Origin: Confluentibacter lentus
GTDB lineage: Bacteria; Bacteroidota; Bacteroidia; Flavobacteriales; Flavobacteriaceae
Length of the DNA stretch: 64,000 nt
Assembly: GCF_002806995.1 (NCBI RefSeq)
Contig: NZ_NIHE01000003.1
Span: 62,001-126,000, forward strand
Direction of reading: 5' to 3'
Part shown: positions 36,809 through 45,167 of the stretch, piece by piece
Layout: every line of letters begins with the position of its first letter
Numbering within the stretch: position 1 is the first letter of the stretch
The notes under the pieces: model-generated
Seen by the model: the letters and a program-made list of their open reading frames with translations, nothing else
Databases searched by the model: none
Told to the model about the DNA's origin: nothing
Made by a program: the position numbers and the translations under genes

Positions 36809-37822
36809 TTAATCCAACTTAATCCGCTCATCCCTATTAGCTATTTCCCAAGCGGTATAAAAAATCAATTGGGCACGTTTTGCTAGTAAATCGTATTCAA
36901 TTTTATCAGGAGTGTCCGTTGGTTTATGGTAATCGGCATGGGTTCCGTTAAAATAAAAAATGACAGGAATATTGTTTTTTGCAAAATTGTAATGATCCGA
37001 TCGGTAATAAAAACGGTTAGGGTCGTTATCATCATTATAGGTATAATCAAACTCAATATTCACATATTTTTGGTTTACCGCTTCTGATAGGTCGTGGAGT
37101 TCAGTACTTAATTTGTTAGAACCTATTAAATAAAGGTAATTAGGATTGCCTTCATGTTTGGCATCTATTCGGCCTATCATATCTATATTTAAATTGGCGA
37201 CTGTATTTGCTAATGGAAATATAGGATTGACATCGGCATAATATTGCGAGCCAAAAAGTCCTAATTCTTCTCCTGTAACATGTAAAAATAAAATGCTTCG
37301 TTTTGGTCTAAAGCCTTTATCGGCTGCTGATTTAAATGCTTTTGCAATTTCTAAAATCGCTACTGTTCCAGAACCATCGTCATCGGCACCATTATATATC
37401 TCTCCTTTTTTAATGCCTTCATGGTCTAAATGCGCAGAAATGATAAGCACTTCATCAGGTTTTTCAGATCCTTTTATGTAAGCAAGTACATTTTCGGATG
37501 CTTTTGCTTTTCCTTCAAAAAAGGCTTCAGGAATTTCTTGAAAATAATCCCCATCGGCAATTGGAGAAGGAATCCCTTCGTTTACATAATGGTCTTTAAT
37601 GAAATTGACGGCTTTTTTTTGACCAGGTTCTCCTGTTCTTCTGCCTTCAAATTCGTCGGAAGCATAGGTGTATAACATGGTTTTTAATTCTTCGGCAGTA
37701 ATGGTGTTAGCAAAATCGGTAACAGTCAGGACTGATTTATTTGATTTTGAACTAACGCTTTGGGAGCTACCACAATTACAAACCATAATCGTGATGCTGA
37801 ATAGCAATACTAATTTTTTCAT
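36809..37822 (-). CDS. M28-family metallopeptidase lipoprotein (copy 1)
   Basis: A 337-residue lipoprotein (lipobox cysteine near residue 17 in MVCNCGSSQ). The M28 zinc-peptidase motifs are visible: SAHLDHEGI, GADDDGSGT, TGEELGLFGS and NIDMIGR, with a late histidine in DYHKPTD. It is probably an aminopeptidase at the outer membrane or periplasm. It lies next to a diverged paralogue (37868-38923) in the same direction. Confidence 0.92.
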   Translation of the reverse strand: MKKLVLLFSITIMVCNCGSSQSVSSKSNKSVLTVTDFANTITAEELKTMLYTYASDEFEGRRTGEPGQKKAVNFIKDHYVNEGIPSPIADGDYFQEIPEAFFEGKAKASENVLAYIKGSEKPDEVLIISAHLDHEGIKKGEIYNGADDDGSGTVAILEIAKAFKSAADKGFRPKRSILFLHVTGEELGLFGSQYYADVNPIFPLANTVANLNIDMIGRIDAKHEGNPNYLYLIGSNKLSTELHDLSEAVNQKYVNIEFDYTYNDDNDPNRFYYRSDHYNFAKNNIPVIFYFNGTHADYHKPTDTPDKIEYDLLAKRAQLIFYTAWEIANRDERIKLD

Positions 37823-37867
37823 CTGAATTTTTTATAAAAAGTAAGTGCCGTAAATATAAGTAATAAT

Positions 37868-38923
37868 TTAATTTAATAGAAGTTGATTTTTGGTATCCAC
37901 TACTAATCGATTGGGTTGATTGGCTAATTGCCATGCGGTTGCAAAAATAAGTCGCGTACGATTTTGCAATAATAGATAATCTATTTTTTCGGGCGTATCG
38001 GTAGTTTTATGGTAATCGGCGTGTTCTCCATTAAAATAAAAAATAACAGGAATACCGTGTAAGGCAAAATTATAATGGTCTGATCTGGAATAATAATGAT
38101 TTTCATCATTTTCAGCATTAAATCTGTAATCTAAATCGATATTAAAATACGTGTTATTTACTTTTTCAGAAAGGTAGTGTAGCTCTTTGCTAAGTCTGTC
38201 TGAGCCTATCAAATAGATATAATTTTTATCTTCTTTATGAATGTTGTCAACCCGACCAATCATATCAATATTAAGATTGGCAATGGTATTTTCCAAAGGA
38301 AAAATAGGATTTTGTGTATAATACAAAGACCCTTGTGTGCCAATTTCTTCGGCAGTAAGATGCAAAAACAAGATACTTCGTTTAGGACCATGGCCGTCTT
38401 TTTTTGCTTGTTGAAAGGCTTGTGCAATTTCCATAATAGCAGTCGTTCCAGAGCCATTATCATCGGCGCCGTTGAATATCTCACCAGTGTTTTCAATACC
38501 TAGATGGTCTAAATGCGCGGAGATAATGATCAATTCATTGGGTTTTTCTGAGCCTTCAATATAGGCCAAAACATTTTCTGAAGCTTTAATGTTATTAGAG
38601 AAAAAAGATTCTGGAATGGTTTGATAATATATGGAGTCTCCAAAAGGCGATGCTATTTCTTCTTTGATATAATAATCTTTAAGAAATTGAGTCGCTAATT
38701 TTTGTCCTTTTTCACCGGTTTTTCGCCCTTCAAACGTATCTGAAGAAATTATGTAGAGTGCCTTGCTTAGCTCTTTTGCTGTAATGGTATTAGAATACTT
38801 AACAACCAAAGTACTATCAACAATAGTAATGCTATCCTTAAGATTCTGGATTTTTGTGGTGTATTTTGTAGTGGCACAAGTGCCTACTAATGCGAATGCT
38901 GAGAGAATGCAAAATGTTTTCAT
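37868..38923 (-). CDS. M28-family metallopeptidase lipoprotein (copy 2)
   Basis: A 351-residue paralogue of the neighbouring M28 protein. Start chosen at ATG 38923, since MKTFCILSAFALVGTC is a lipoprotein signal; an upstream in-frame ATG would add 14 polar residues. Motifs SAHLDHLGI, GADDNGSGT, TAEEIGTQGS and NIDMIGR keep all the zinc ligands. The two copies run in parallel along their whole length and so come from a tandem duplication. Confidence 0.9.
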   Translation of the reverse strand: MKTFCILSAFALVGTCATTKYTTKIQNLKDSITIVDSTLVVKYSNTITAKELSKALYIISSDTFEGRKTGEKGQKLATQFLKDYYIKEEIASPFGDSIYYQTIPESFFSNNIKASENVLAYIEGSEKPNELIIISAHLDHLGIENTGEIFNGADDNGSGTTAIMEIAQAFQQAKKDGHGPKRSILFLHLTAEEIGTQGSLYYTQNPIFPLENTIANLNIDMIGRVDNIHKEDKNYIYLIGSDRLSKELHYLSEKVNNTYFNIDLDYRFNAENDENHYYSRSDHYNFALHGIPVIFYFNGEHADYHKTTDTPEKIDYLLLQNRTRLIFATAWQLANQPNRLVVDTKNQLLLN

Positions 38924-39051
38924 GTGGTTTTGAGGGGTTTTCACATGTAACTCGCCAGTAATCAATTTTTTAGGGGCATAAAAAATGCTTAATATGCTAG
39001 TTTCATTAAAATTATGGGCAAATATATAAAAAATATGTAATAAAACTACTA

Positions 39052-39393
39052 CTATTCAATATTTATATCTTCCAAATCCAATCCTTCAAGTTCTTCAAGA
39101 GCTTCTTGTTTGGATTCTTCTTCTTTTATAATTAAATCTTCCGTATTGGCGACTTCAACAGTTGTAAATACAGCTTTGTATATGGTTATTGAAAGTGATA
39201 TAATGGTTAACAAAAAAGTAAATTGGATAATTTTTTTCACATAACCAGTTTTTTTAGATAAATAGAAGGCGATTAAGCCAAATACAAGTGCTGCTGCTGC
39301 GGGAAATATAGCCAAATTAGAAAGCGGCAATACTGATAAAATTGTGGCAAATATGGCTGCTATAAGACCTAAAATTATAAATAATTGTTTCAT
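39052..39393 (-). CDS. small membrane protein with acidic tail, 113 aa
   Basis: I recognise no named family. There are three hydrophobic helices (about 3-22, 26-45 and 55-75) and a strongly acidic C-terminal tail (EEESKQEALEELEGLDLEDI). It lies 43 nt upstream of nothing co-directional except the M28 genes and 44 nt downstream of the DUF3108 gene, so it may be co-transcribed with the latter. Confidence 0.65.
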   Translation of the reverse strand: MKQLFIILGLIAAIFATILSVLPLSNLAIFPAAAALVFGLIAFYLSKKTGYVKKIIQFTFLLTIISLSITIYKAVFTTVEVANTEDLIIKEEESKQEALEELEGLDLEDINIE

Positions 39394-39436
39394 CTGTTTA
39401 AATCTATTATTTTTAGTTGTCAGATAAAAAATGTGT

Positions 39437-40204
39437 TTAGTTTTTTAAACCTGCAACAGATTTTATTTTTAGTTCCCCATTACCAACAGGAATTTTAAAT
39501 TTTCCATACACAGGAATTTTATTTCCATCCGCCGTTAGCCATAAAAAGTTACTATTAGTGCCTTTAAGCACATCTGGTTGGTTAGAGCCAATTGCCAATT
39601 TGTAGCATTCTTTTTTACCAATGGCCGTATTAATGGTTTCTTTTCCCAAGTAGGTAAATTGGCCTTTCATTTCTTCCCAATCAAAAAGGATGGTAAAGAA
39701 TTTTTTTGTCCCCACAGGCATATTTTTAAAATCTATCAATCTTAAACTGTAAATAGTAGATACAATATCTTTAGTGCCCGAGTGTATTGTAAGATTTCTA
39801 TTTTCATCGGGTTTGTTTTTTTTGCTTTGTACAGATTTAACCTTGTTGGTTTTTGGGTCGAATGTGTACTTCATGGCTTTATTATAGCTTCCCTCATTAA
39901 CATCCCTATTATGTATATAGGGCGTTAAATTAGCAGGGTTCACATAACTTTCGTATAAATCCCTAATTTTAAAAAAAGTGTCCCATTTGCTGTAGGTAGC
40001 AGCGGTGCATTTTAATCTTAATAAGGTTGCTTTAGATGTTTTGGCTTCACTGGTTTCCATAGTAACTTCAGCAATGTTATTAAGCACACCAGACATGTTA
40101 TATGAAGCAGTAAATACAAGCTTTTCTGCCTTTCCAATGGCAGTATTTTGGGCATTTATTGGAATAGTTAGAAAAAAAACAAGAAGGAATACGATACGCA
40201 TCAT
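39437..40204 (-). CDS. exported DUF3108 protein
   Basis: A 255-residue protein with a signal peptide (about 1-19, ending INAQ). The rest fits DUF3108: GEKLVFTASYNMSGVL-like start, SYVNPANLTPYIHNRDVNEG and the C-terminal GKKECYKLAIG and WLTADGNKIPVYGKF. This family occurs widely in Bacteroidota and Proteobacteria envelopes with no proven role. Confidence 0.87.
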   Translation of the reverse strand: MMRIVFLLVFFLTIPINAQNTAIGKAEKLVFTASYNMSGVLNNIAEVTMETSEAKTSKATLLRLKCTAATYSKWDTFFKIRDLYESYVNPANLTPYIHNRDVNEGSYNKAMKYTFDPKTNKVKSVQSKKNKPDENRNLTIHSGTKDIVSTIYSLRLIDFKNMPVGTKKFFTILFDWEEMKGQFTYLGKETINTAIGKKECYKLAIGSNQPDVLKGTNSNFLWLTADGNKIPVYGKFKIPVGNGELKIKSVAGLKN

Positions 40205-40318
40205 ATAAAAATAAAGATTTGGGTTGCTTTTTTAAGCAAGCATTTATCGTGCCGAAATTACAAACCTTTATGTTATTATACTAATTTTTTTTACTGGTTA
40301 TAAGAGGCTTTTCCTAAC

Positions 40319-40361
40319 TGACATATGTCATAGTTTTATTTAATATCCTAATATACATTTA
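40319..40361 (+). promoter_or_regulatory. CRP/FNR-type operator and -7 box before the stress protein gene
   Basis: A perfect 12-bp palindrome TGACATATGTCA (40319-40330) is centred 33 nt upstream of the centre of the -7-like box TACATTTA (40354-40361). That geometry places the palindrome at about -41 from the start, as for class II activation by CRP/FNR proteins. The ATG at 40386 follows 24 nt after the box. Confidence 0.65.
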
Positions 40362-40385
40362 CATATAATCCATTATTTTTTTGAG

Positions 40386-41237
40386 ATGAAAACAATACTG
40401 CTTCCTACAGATTTTTCTAAAAATTCCATTAATGCCATTCAGTATGCTATGGATATGTTTCAAAATACAGATTGTGATTTCTATTTATTAAATGTACAAA
40501 AGGCATCATCTTTTATTTCAGACGATATTATGGTTATGTCGTCTTCAACAACCATTTATGAAACATTAATCTCGGCTGCAAAAAAGTCGATTGATAATAT
40601 TATTTTAAAAATTAAGGCTAAGCATAGTAATGATAAACATCATTTTCACTCTATTGTAGATTATGACAATTTAATTGATTCCATTAATCAAGTATCCAAG
40701 ATTCATCATGTGGATTTGATAATTATGGGAACCAAAGGGGCTTCGGGATTGGAAAAAGTTATTTTTGGCAGCAATACGGTGCACGTGATGCAACGGTGTC
40801 ATATACCAGTCTTGGCTATTCCCAATAATTGTAAATTTAACGGACTGCATAAAGTACTGTTTACTACCAATCATTTAGAATTATATAGCATTGAAGAATT
40901 AAAATGGCTGAAATATTTTAACTCGCTCTATAATTCTGAATTAGACATCTTGCACATTAAAGATGAGAAGCATTCAACCTATGAGGTTTTTAGTAATGAA
41001 GTTATTTTTAAAACCCATTTTACCGAAGCAATCCATAAATACATCACTATAAATAGCAAGGATATATTTGAAATTATTAATAAATACATTATAGAAAACC
41101 AAATAGATATGTTTGCTATGTTGACTACAAAACATTCATTTTTAGACCGTTTATTTGCTATACATCCTGTAGAAACTTTTGGTTTCAAAATACATATCCC
41201 TTTTTTGGTTATCAATAAGAATGAACTTATTCCTTAA
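40386..41237 (+). CDS. universal stress protein, two-domain
   Basis: A 283-residue cytoplasmic protein with a full N-terminal UspA domain (MKTILLPTDFSKNSINAIQYA) carrying the ATP-binding motif GTKGASGLEKVIFGSNTVHV near residues 119-138, and a second, degenerate UspA-like half. Such tandem proteins help cells survive low oxygen or energy stress. It is the first gene of the run with cytochrome c and thioredoxin, under a CRP/FNR-type promoter. Confidence 0.92.
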   Translation: MKTILLPTDFSKNSINAIQYAMDMFQNTDCDFYLLNVQKASSFISDDIMVMSSSTTIYETLISAAKKSIDNIILKIKAKHSNDKHHFHSIVDYDNLIDSINQVSKIHHVDLIIMGTKGASGLEKVIFGSNTVHVMQRCHIPVLAIPNNCKFNGLHKVLFTTNHLELYSIEELKWLKYFNSLYNSELDILHIKDEKHSTYEVFSNEVIFKTHFTEAIHKYITINSKDIFEIINKYIIENQIDMFAMLTTKHSFLDRLFAIHPVETFGFKIHIPFLVINKNELIP

Positions 41238-41247
41238 ATTTATAAAA

Positions 41248-41706
41248 ATGAAACCTATTTTAATAGGACTGGTGTTTGTTTTACTGTTTGTTAATTGTGA
41301 CAAGCACAAGCCAAAAAATAATATAATAAAAACAGATGTTACTAACACGAAAGAGCATCCAGGCAAAAAGCTGATGGAAGTACATTGCTACTCATGCCAT
41401 CATCCCACAGCTGATGAAGATAATAGACTTGCGCCGCCAATGATAGCGATTAAAATGCGTTATGTTAATGACTCTACGACCAAAAAAGAGTTTATTGCTG
41501 ATATGCAAAATTGGATAAAAAATCCAGTTGAAAGTAATGTCAAAATGTATGGTGCTGTAAAACGTTTTGGCATCATGGGAAATTTACCTTATCCAGAACG
41601 CGTTATTGAACAAATAGCGGATTATATGTTTGATAATGATATTGAACAACCCGAATGGTTTCAAGATCATTTTAATCAGAATAAAGGAAACATGCGTCAA
41701 AACTAA
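41248..41706 (+). CDS. mono-haem c-type cytochrome lipoprotein
   Basis: A 152-residue protein, start chosen at ATG 41248 because MKPILIGLVFVLLFVNC is a lipoprotein signal (lipobox cysteine C17). The haem c site is C47-x-x-C50-H51 (CYSCH). Methionines near FGIMGNLPYPE are candidates for the sixth ligand. It should sit at the periplasmic face and shuttle electrons. It begins 10 nt after the stress protein gene and is followed by trxA. Confidence 0.88.
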   Translation: MKPILIGLVFVLLFVNCDKHKPKNNIIKTDVTNTKEHPGKKLMEVHCYSCHHPTADEDNRLAPPMIAIKMRYVNDSTTKKEFIADMQNWIKNPVESNVKMYGAVKRFGIMGNLPYPERVIEQIADYMFDNDIEQPEWFQDHFNQNKGNMRQN

Positions 41707-41732
41707 CTAAATAATAATTAATTAATTAATTA

Positions 41733-42029
41733 ATGAGTCGTTTTCTAGACATAATAAATCAAGATAAACCCGTTTTGGTGGATTTTTTTGCTGAATGGTG
41801 CGGCCCCTGCAAACTCATGGCTCCCATATTAAAGGAAGTCAAAGATAGCTTGGGCGAAACGGTTTCCGTTATAAAAATAGATGTGGATAAAAACCAATTA
41901 TTAGCTTCTCAGTATCAAGTAAGGGGCGTGCCAACACTCATTCTCTTTAAAAACGGTAAACAACTTTGGAGACAATCAGGTGTCGTTCAAAAAAAAGATT
42001 TAATTAGCTTGATAGAGCGTAATAAGTAA
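41733..42029 (+). CDS. trxA: thioredoxin
   Basis: A 98-residue thioredoxin with active site CGPC at residues 23-26 (AEWCGPCK) and the cis-proline segment RGVPTLILF. No signal peptide, so it is a cytoplasmic disulfide reductase. Instead of a Shine-Dalgarno it is preceded by a tandem TTAA-type repeat (41717-41734). The cydAB operator overlaps its stop codon. Confidence 0.95.
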   Translation: MSRFLDIINQDKPVLVDFFAEWCGPCKLMAPILKEVKDSLGETVSVIKIDVDKNQLLASQYQVRGVPTLILFKNGKQLWRQSGVVQKKDLISLIERNK

Positions 42030-42069
42030 TAAAAGTTACCTATAATTAATCTGCTGTGTTGTATTTTTG
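42026..42069 (+). promoter_or_regulatory. CRP/FNR-type operator and -7 box before cydA
   Basis: GTAATAAAAGTTAC (42026-42039) is one base off the perfect palindrome GTAACAAAAGTTAC seen before tolC. It is centred 33 nt upstream of the centre of TATTTTTG (42062-42069), an exact -7 consensus match. The cydA ATG follows 19 nt later. This gives cydAB its own regulated promoter inside the run. Confidence 0.65.
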
Positions 42070-42088
42070 GGAAACTAAAAATCACGAC

Positions 42089-43420
42089 ATGGAAGACATG
42101 CTCTTTTATGATAGAATGCAGTTCGCATTTACCATTACATTCCATTATTTATTTCCGCAATTAACCATGGGATTATCTTTGATGATAGTCTATTTTAAAT
42201 GGAAATTCTTAAGAACCCATACCGAAGCATACAACCAAGCCGCAAAATTTTGGATGAAGATTTTCGCCCTCAATTTTGCGATGGGAGTTGTTACCGGAAT
42301 TCCTATGGAATTTCAATTTGGCACCAATTGGGCAAAATTTTCAGAGCTTACAGGTGGTATTATTGGTCAGACTCTAGCCATGGAAGGTATGTTTTCCTTC
42401 TTTTTGGAATCTTCATTTTTAGGGCTGTTTATTTTCGGAGAAAAATTATTAGGGCACAAGCTTCATTTTGTCACGGGATTTTTAGTGTTTTTAGGCTCTT
42501 GGGCAAGCGGCTTTTTAATCATTGCAACACATTCTTGGATGCAACATCCCGTTGGCTACGAGATTTTGGAAAACGGAAAATTTGTGCTGAATAATTTCGG
42601 AGCACTGTTCACTAACGAGTGGTTATGGCCATCCTATTTACACAATCAGGCGGCATCATTAGTAACGGCATCTTTTGTGGTTGCAGCTATTGGGGCGTTT
42701 TATATTTTAAATAATAAACACCACGAATTTGGAAAACTGTTTGTGAAAACGGGTGTTGTTTTCGGATTAATATCCAGCATCATCGTGGCATTTCCAACGG
42801 GTGATTGGGCAGCAAAAAACGTAGTGAAACATCAACCTGTCACGTTTGCGGCTATGGAAGGTCTTTTTGAAACGGTTGATGGGGGTTCTGAAATCGTACT
42901 TATTGGGCAACCGAATATGATAGATAAAACACTCGATAACAAAATTGCAGTTCCTAATATTTTAAGTTTTTTAACCTATCAGAAATGGGATGCCGAAATT
43001 AAAGGTTTGAATGAATTTGATGAAAGTGTGTATCCGACAAATATTCCAGGCTTGTATTATGCTTATCACATCATGGTTGGTTTAGGTACTATTTTTATTG
43101 GTTTAATGCTGGTTGCTGTGGTTCAATTATTCAGAAAAAAGCTTTATAAAACCAAATGGATTTTATGGTCGTTATTGTTTATGCTGCCATTTCCATACAT
43201 CGCCAATACCACGGGTTGGTACACGGCAGAATTGGGAAGGCAACCGTGGTTGGTTTATAATTTATTAAGAACTTCAGAAGGTGCTTCTCCAACAGTATCT
43301 GCGGGGAATACATTGTTTACGTTGCTAGGATTTATTGGACTTTACCTATTATTAGGACTCTTATTTTTAATGCTTGTTGGGAAAATAATCAATAAAGGAC
43401 CGGAACTTATAAAACATTAA
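42089..43420 (+). CDS. cydA: cytochrome bd-type quinol oxidase subunit I
   Basis: A 443-residue membrane protein, start at ATG 42089 (MEDMLFYDRMQF); the GTG at 42056 falls before the -7 box and is rejected. H19 (TFHYLF) is the conserved haem b595/d ligand, LHNQAAS holds the second haem ligand and GRQPW is present. The chain is some 80 residues shorter than E. coli CydA, as in short Q-loop (cyanide-insensitive-type) oxidases. It reduces oxygen with quinol at high affinity. Confidence 0.96.
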   Translation: MEDMLFYDRMQFAFTITFHYLFPQLTMGLSLMIVYFKWKFLRTHTEAYNQAAKFWMKIFALNFAMGVVTGIPMEFQFGTNWAKFSELTGGIIGQTLAMEGMFSFFLESSFLGLFIFGEKLLGHKLHFVTGFLVFLGSWASGFLIIATHSWMQHPVGYEILENGKFVLNNFGALFTNEWLWPSYLHNQAASLVTASFVVAAIGAFYILNNKHHEFGKLFVKTGVVFGLISSIIVAFPTGDWAAKNVVKHQPVTFAAMEGLFETVDGGSEIVLIGQPNMIDKTLDNKIAVPNILSFLTYQKWDAEIKGLNEFDESVYPTNIPGLYYAYHIMVGLGTIFIGLMLVAVVQLFRKKLYKTKWILWSLLFMLPFPYIANTTGWYTAELGRQPWLVYNLLRTSEGASPTVSAGNTLFTLLGFIGLYLLLGLLFLMLVGKIINKGPELIKH

Positions 43421-43422
43421 TT

Positions 43423-44499
43423 ATGGAATTATTTTGGTATATCGTATTAATGACCATGTTAGCGGTGTATGTCATTTTGGATGGCTACGATTTTGGAGCA
43501 GGTATCATCCATTTGTTTTTTGCTAAAACCGAAAAGGATAAAAAAGCGATAACAAACGCCATCGGACCTTTTTGGGATGCCAACGAAGTTTGGTTAATTG
43601 CCGCAGGCGGTGTCTTGTTTTTTGCGTTTCCAACATTGTATGCATCGTCGTTTAGTGGATTTTATTTGCCTCTGATTATGATTTTATGGTTGCTAATTTT
43701 TAGGGCCATTGGTTTGGAGTTACGTGGTCAAGTGCATAATAAGATGTGGGAAATTGTTTGGGATAAAGCTTTTGGGTTGGCAAGTTTGTTGTTGGCTTTA
43801 TTCTTCGGAATTGCTTTAGGAAATGTGGTAAGAGGGGTTAATTTGGGCATGGTTACTAATGGCGTTTCAGCTCACGAACCGCATTATTTCTTTTTACCAC
43901 TTTGGAATCCCACTTTTAGTCCCCAAGCCGAACATTTAGGAATCATCGATTGGTTTACGCTTATGCTTGGCGTTATCGGCGTTGTATCATTAACGATTCA
44001 TGGAGCCAATTGGATTATTTTTAAAACCAACTCAGATTTAAACCGCAAACTTAAAAATGTCATATTCAAATTAAATATCGCATTACTAGCGCTTATAATT
44101 TTGTCATTATTGGTTTGGCATCTTATAAAACCACAACCGTTTTTTAATTTTTTACAATATCCTTGGCTATGGGTATTTGCAATCATTTTTTTTATAGGTC
44201 ATTTAGGATTGTTCAAAATCAAATCTTTTAAAAAGGATGGTACTGGATTTTTATTTTCTTCCATGTTTTTATTTGGTGGATTAGCGTCTACCGTGGCTTC
44301 CATTTTTCCAAAACTACTGCCTTCAACAAACTCAACAAATCCAGATTTAACCATCTATAATATGGCTGCCCATGAATATGGCCTATCCGTTGGAATCTAT
44401 TGGTTTGTTGTCGCTATTATTTTAGTGCTGGTTTATTTTACCATTCAGTATAAAGTATTTAAGGGTAAAATGGATGATGTAGGTTATGGCGAACATTAA
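43423..44499 (+). CDS. cydB: cytochrome bd-type quinol oxidase subunit II
   Basis: A 358-residue membrane protein starting 2 nt after cydA. It has about eight helices and the family start VILDGYDFGAGI, then GPFWDANEVWLIAAGGVLFFAFP. It pairs with CydA. No CydX-like short gene is obvious after it; the following 746 nt hold a decayed region. Confidence 0.96.
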   Translation: MELFWYIVLMTMLAVYVILDGYDFGAGIIHLFFAKTEKDKKAITNAIGPFWDANEVWLIAAGGVLFFAFPTLYASSFSGFYLPLIMILWLLIFRAIGLELRGQVHNKMWEIVWDKAFGLASLLLALFFGIALGNVVRGVNLGMVTNGVSAHEPHYFFLPLWNPTFSPQAEHLGIIDWFTLMLGVIGVVSLTIHGANWIIFKTNSDLNRKLKNVIFKLNIALLALIILSLLVWHLIKPQPFFNFLQYPWLWVFAIIFFIGHLGLFKIKSFKKDGTGFLFSSMFLFGGLASTVASIFPKLLPSTNSTNPDLTIYNMAAHEYGLSVGIYWFVVAIILVLVYFTIQYKVFKGKMDDVGYGEH

Positions 44500-44518
44500 T
44501 TAACTACTTGTTGCTTAT

Positions 44519-44561
44519 GCAACAAAAGTTACATTCTATGGACAACAATAGCTTACTTTTA
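44519..44561 (+). promoter_or_regulatory. orphan CRP/FNR-type promoter
   Basis: GCAACAAAAGTTAC (44519-44532) is one base off the palindrome found before tolC, and TACTTTTA (44554-44561) is a -7-like box with its centre 32 nt downstream. No coding region follows; the transcript would run to the hairpin at 44691-44715. Confidence 0.5.
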
Positions 44562-44690
44562 TTCCATAAGATACATATCAAGAATTAAAGGATTATAATA
44601 GTTAGTGGCTCTCTTAAGCTATTGACATCATGAAATATCATTCCTGAGTGACTTTTTTTGATTGTGTGGTTTTAAGGTTTGTTGATGATT
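44562..44690 (+). other. non-coding or decayed transcript region without a gene
   Basis: About 130 nt between a candidate promoter and a terminator. The only ATG frames are five codons or run through the hairpin. One frame gives a short C-terminal-like tail (VTFFDCVVLRFVDD then stop) that could be a gene remnant. It may be a small RNA or the scar of a deleted gene. Confidence 0.35.
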
Positions 44691-44716
44691 AAAAGCACTC
44701 TTAATGGGTGCTTTTT
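44691..44716 (+). terminator. terminator after the orphan transcript
   Basis: AAAAGCAC (44691-44698) pairs with GTGCTTTT (44708-44715), 9-nt loop, followed by a T run. Confidence 0.75.
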
Positions 44717-44783
44717 TCTTTGCTAATATCAGTTACAGCCATATTTATAAGGTTTTAAAGAGATTTTGTATTGATTTCCAAGA

Positions 44784-44826
44784 TGATATATATCATGGTT
44801 TATCATGGGGGTTTAAACTATTTTTA
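44784..44826 (+). promoter_or_regulatory. CRP/FNR-type operator and -7 box before the broken oxidoreductase gene
   Basis: A perfect palindrome ATGATATATATCAT (core TGATATATATCA, 44784-44795; its half-sites match the FNR core TGAT-N4-ATCA) is centred 33 nt upstream of the centre of TATTTTTA (44819-44826). The remnant's ATG at 44847 follows 20 nt after the box. Confidence 0.6.
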
Positions 44827-44846
44827 TAAATACTAAATCAGAAATA

Positions 44847-44966
44847 ATGTCAAAAATTGTTGTTCTAGGCGCTGCTATTTCGGGGCATGTAGTGGCATCC
44901 CACTTACGTAGAAAGCTATCAAAGGAACATGAGGTTCTGGTGGTTGATTCCAGAATAAAATTATAA
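44847..44966 (+). pseudogene. N-terminal remnant of an SQR-like FAD oxidoreductase
   Basis: Thirty-nine codons starting MSKIVVLGAAISGHVVASHL and continuing RRKLSKEHEVLVV, then diverging and stopping. This is the first beta-alpha-beta unit of the sulfide:quinone oxidoreductase/NADH dehydrogenase-like FAD family (normally GAGISG; here GAAISG). The family is about 400-480 residues, so over 90 percent is missing. It has an intact CRP/FNR-type promoter. An internal deletion from about codon 34 is the simplest reading; a translated small peptide cannot be excluded. Confidence 0.62.
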
Positions 44967-44970
44967 AACC

Positions 44971-45120
44971 ATGACACAAAGAATATCAACATACCAACGA
45001 TTTAAAATGATGAACCCCATCATTCAGTTTTTCAGATTTATTTATTTAAGTCTTAAAGTTTTAATTATTGTTGCTGGGGGACATGGAGGCACTAGAAAAG
45101 TAAATCATGACTCTTATTGA
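44971..45120 (+). CDS. hypothetical small protein, 49 aa
   Basis: Starts 4 nt after the oxidoreductase remnant. It encodes a basic N-terminus (MTQRISTYQRFKMMNP), one hydrophobic helix (IIQFFRFIYLSLKVLIIVAG) and a glycine-rich end (GGHGGTRKVNHDSY). No family is recognised. The tight spacing and the strong terminator directly after it suggest it was co-transcribed with the lost oxidoreductase and may still be expressed. Confidence 0.5.
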   Translation: MTQRISTYQRFKMMNPIIQFFRFIYLSLKVLIIVAGGHGGTRKVNHDSY

Positions 45121-45130
45121 ATAATGTTTT

Positions 45131-45165
45131 AAGAAAAAAGCATCCATAAAGGATGCTTTTTTCTT
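45131..45165 (+). terminator. strong terminator before the efflux operon
   Basis: Arms 45131-45145 and 45151-45165 pair over 15 bp (AAAAAAGCATCC/GGATGCTTTTTT core), 5-nt loop, T run. It ends the remnant/49-aa transcript three bases before the tolC operator. Confidence 0.92.
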
Positions 45166-45167
45166 GG

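Noticed and set aside
44724-44735. TAATATCAGTTA, which also fits TRAY-N4-RTYA
   Set aside because: No -7 box at the required spacing (the nearest candidate lacks TA), so it is treated as a chance match.
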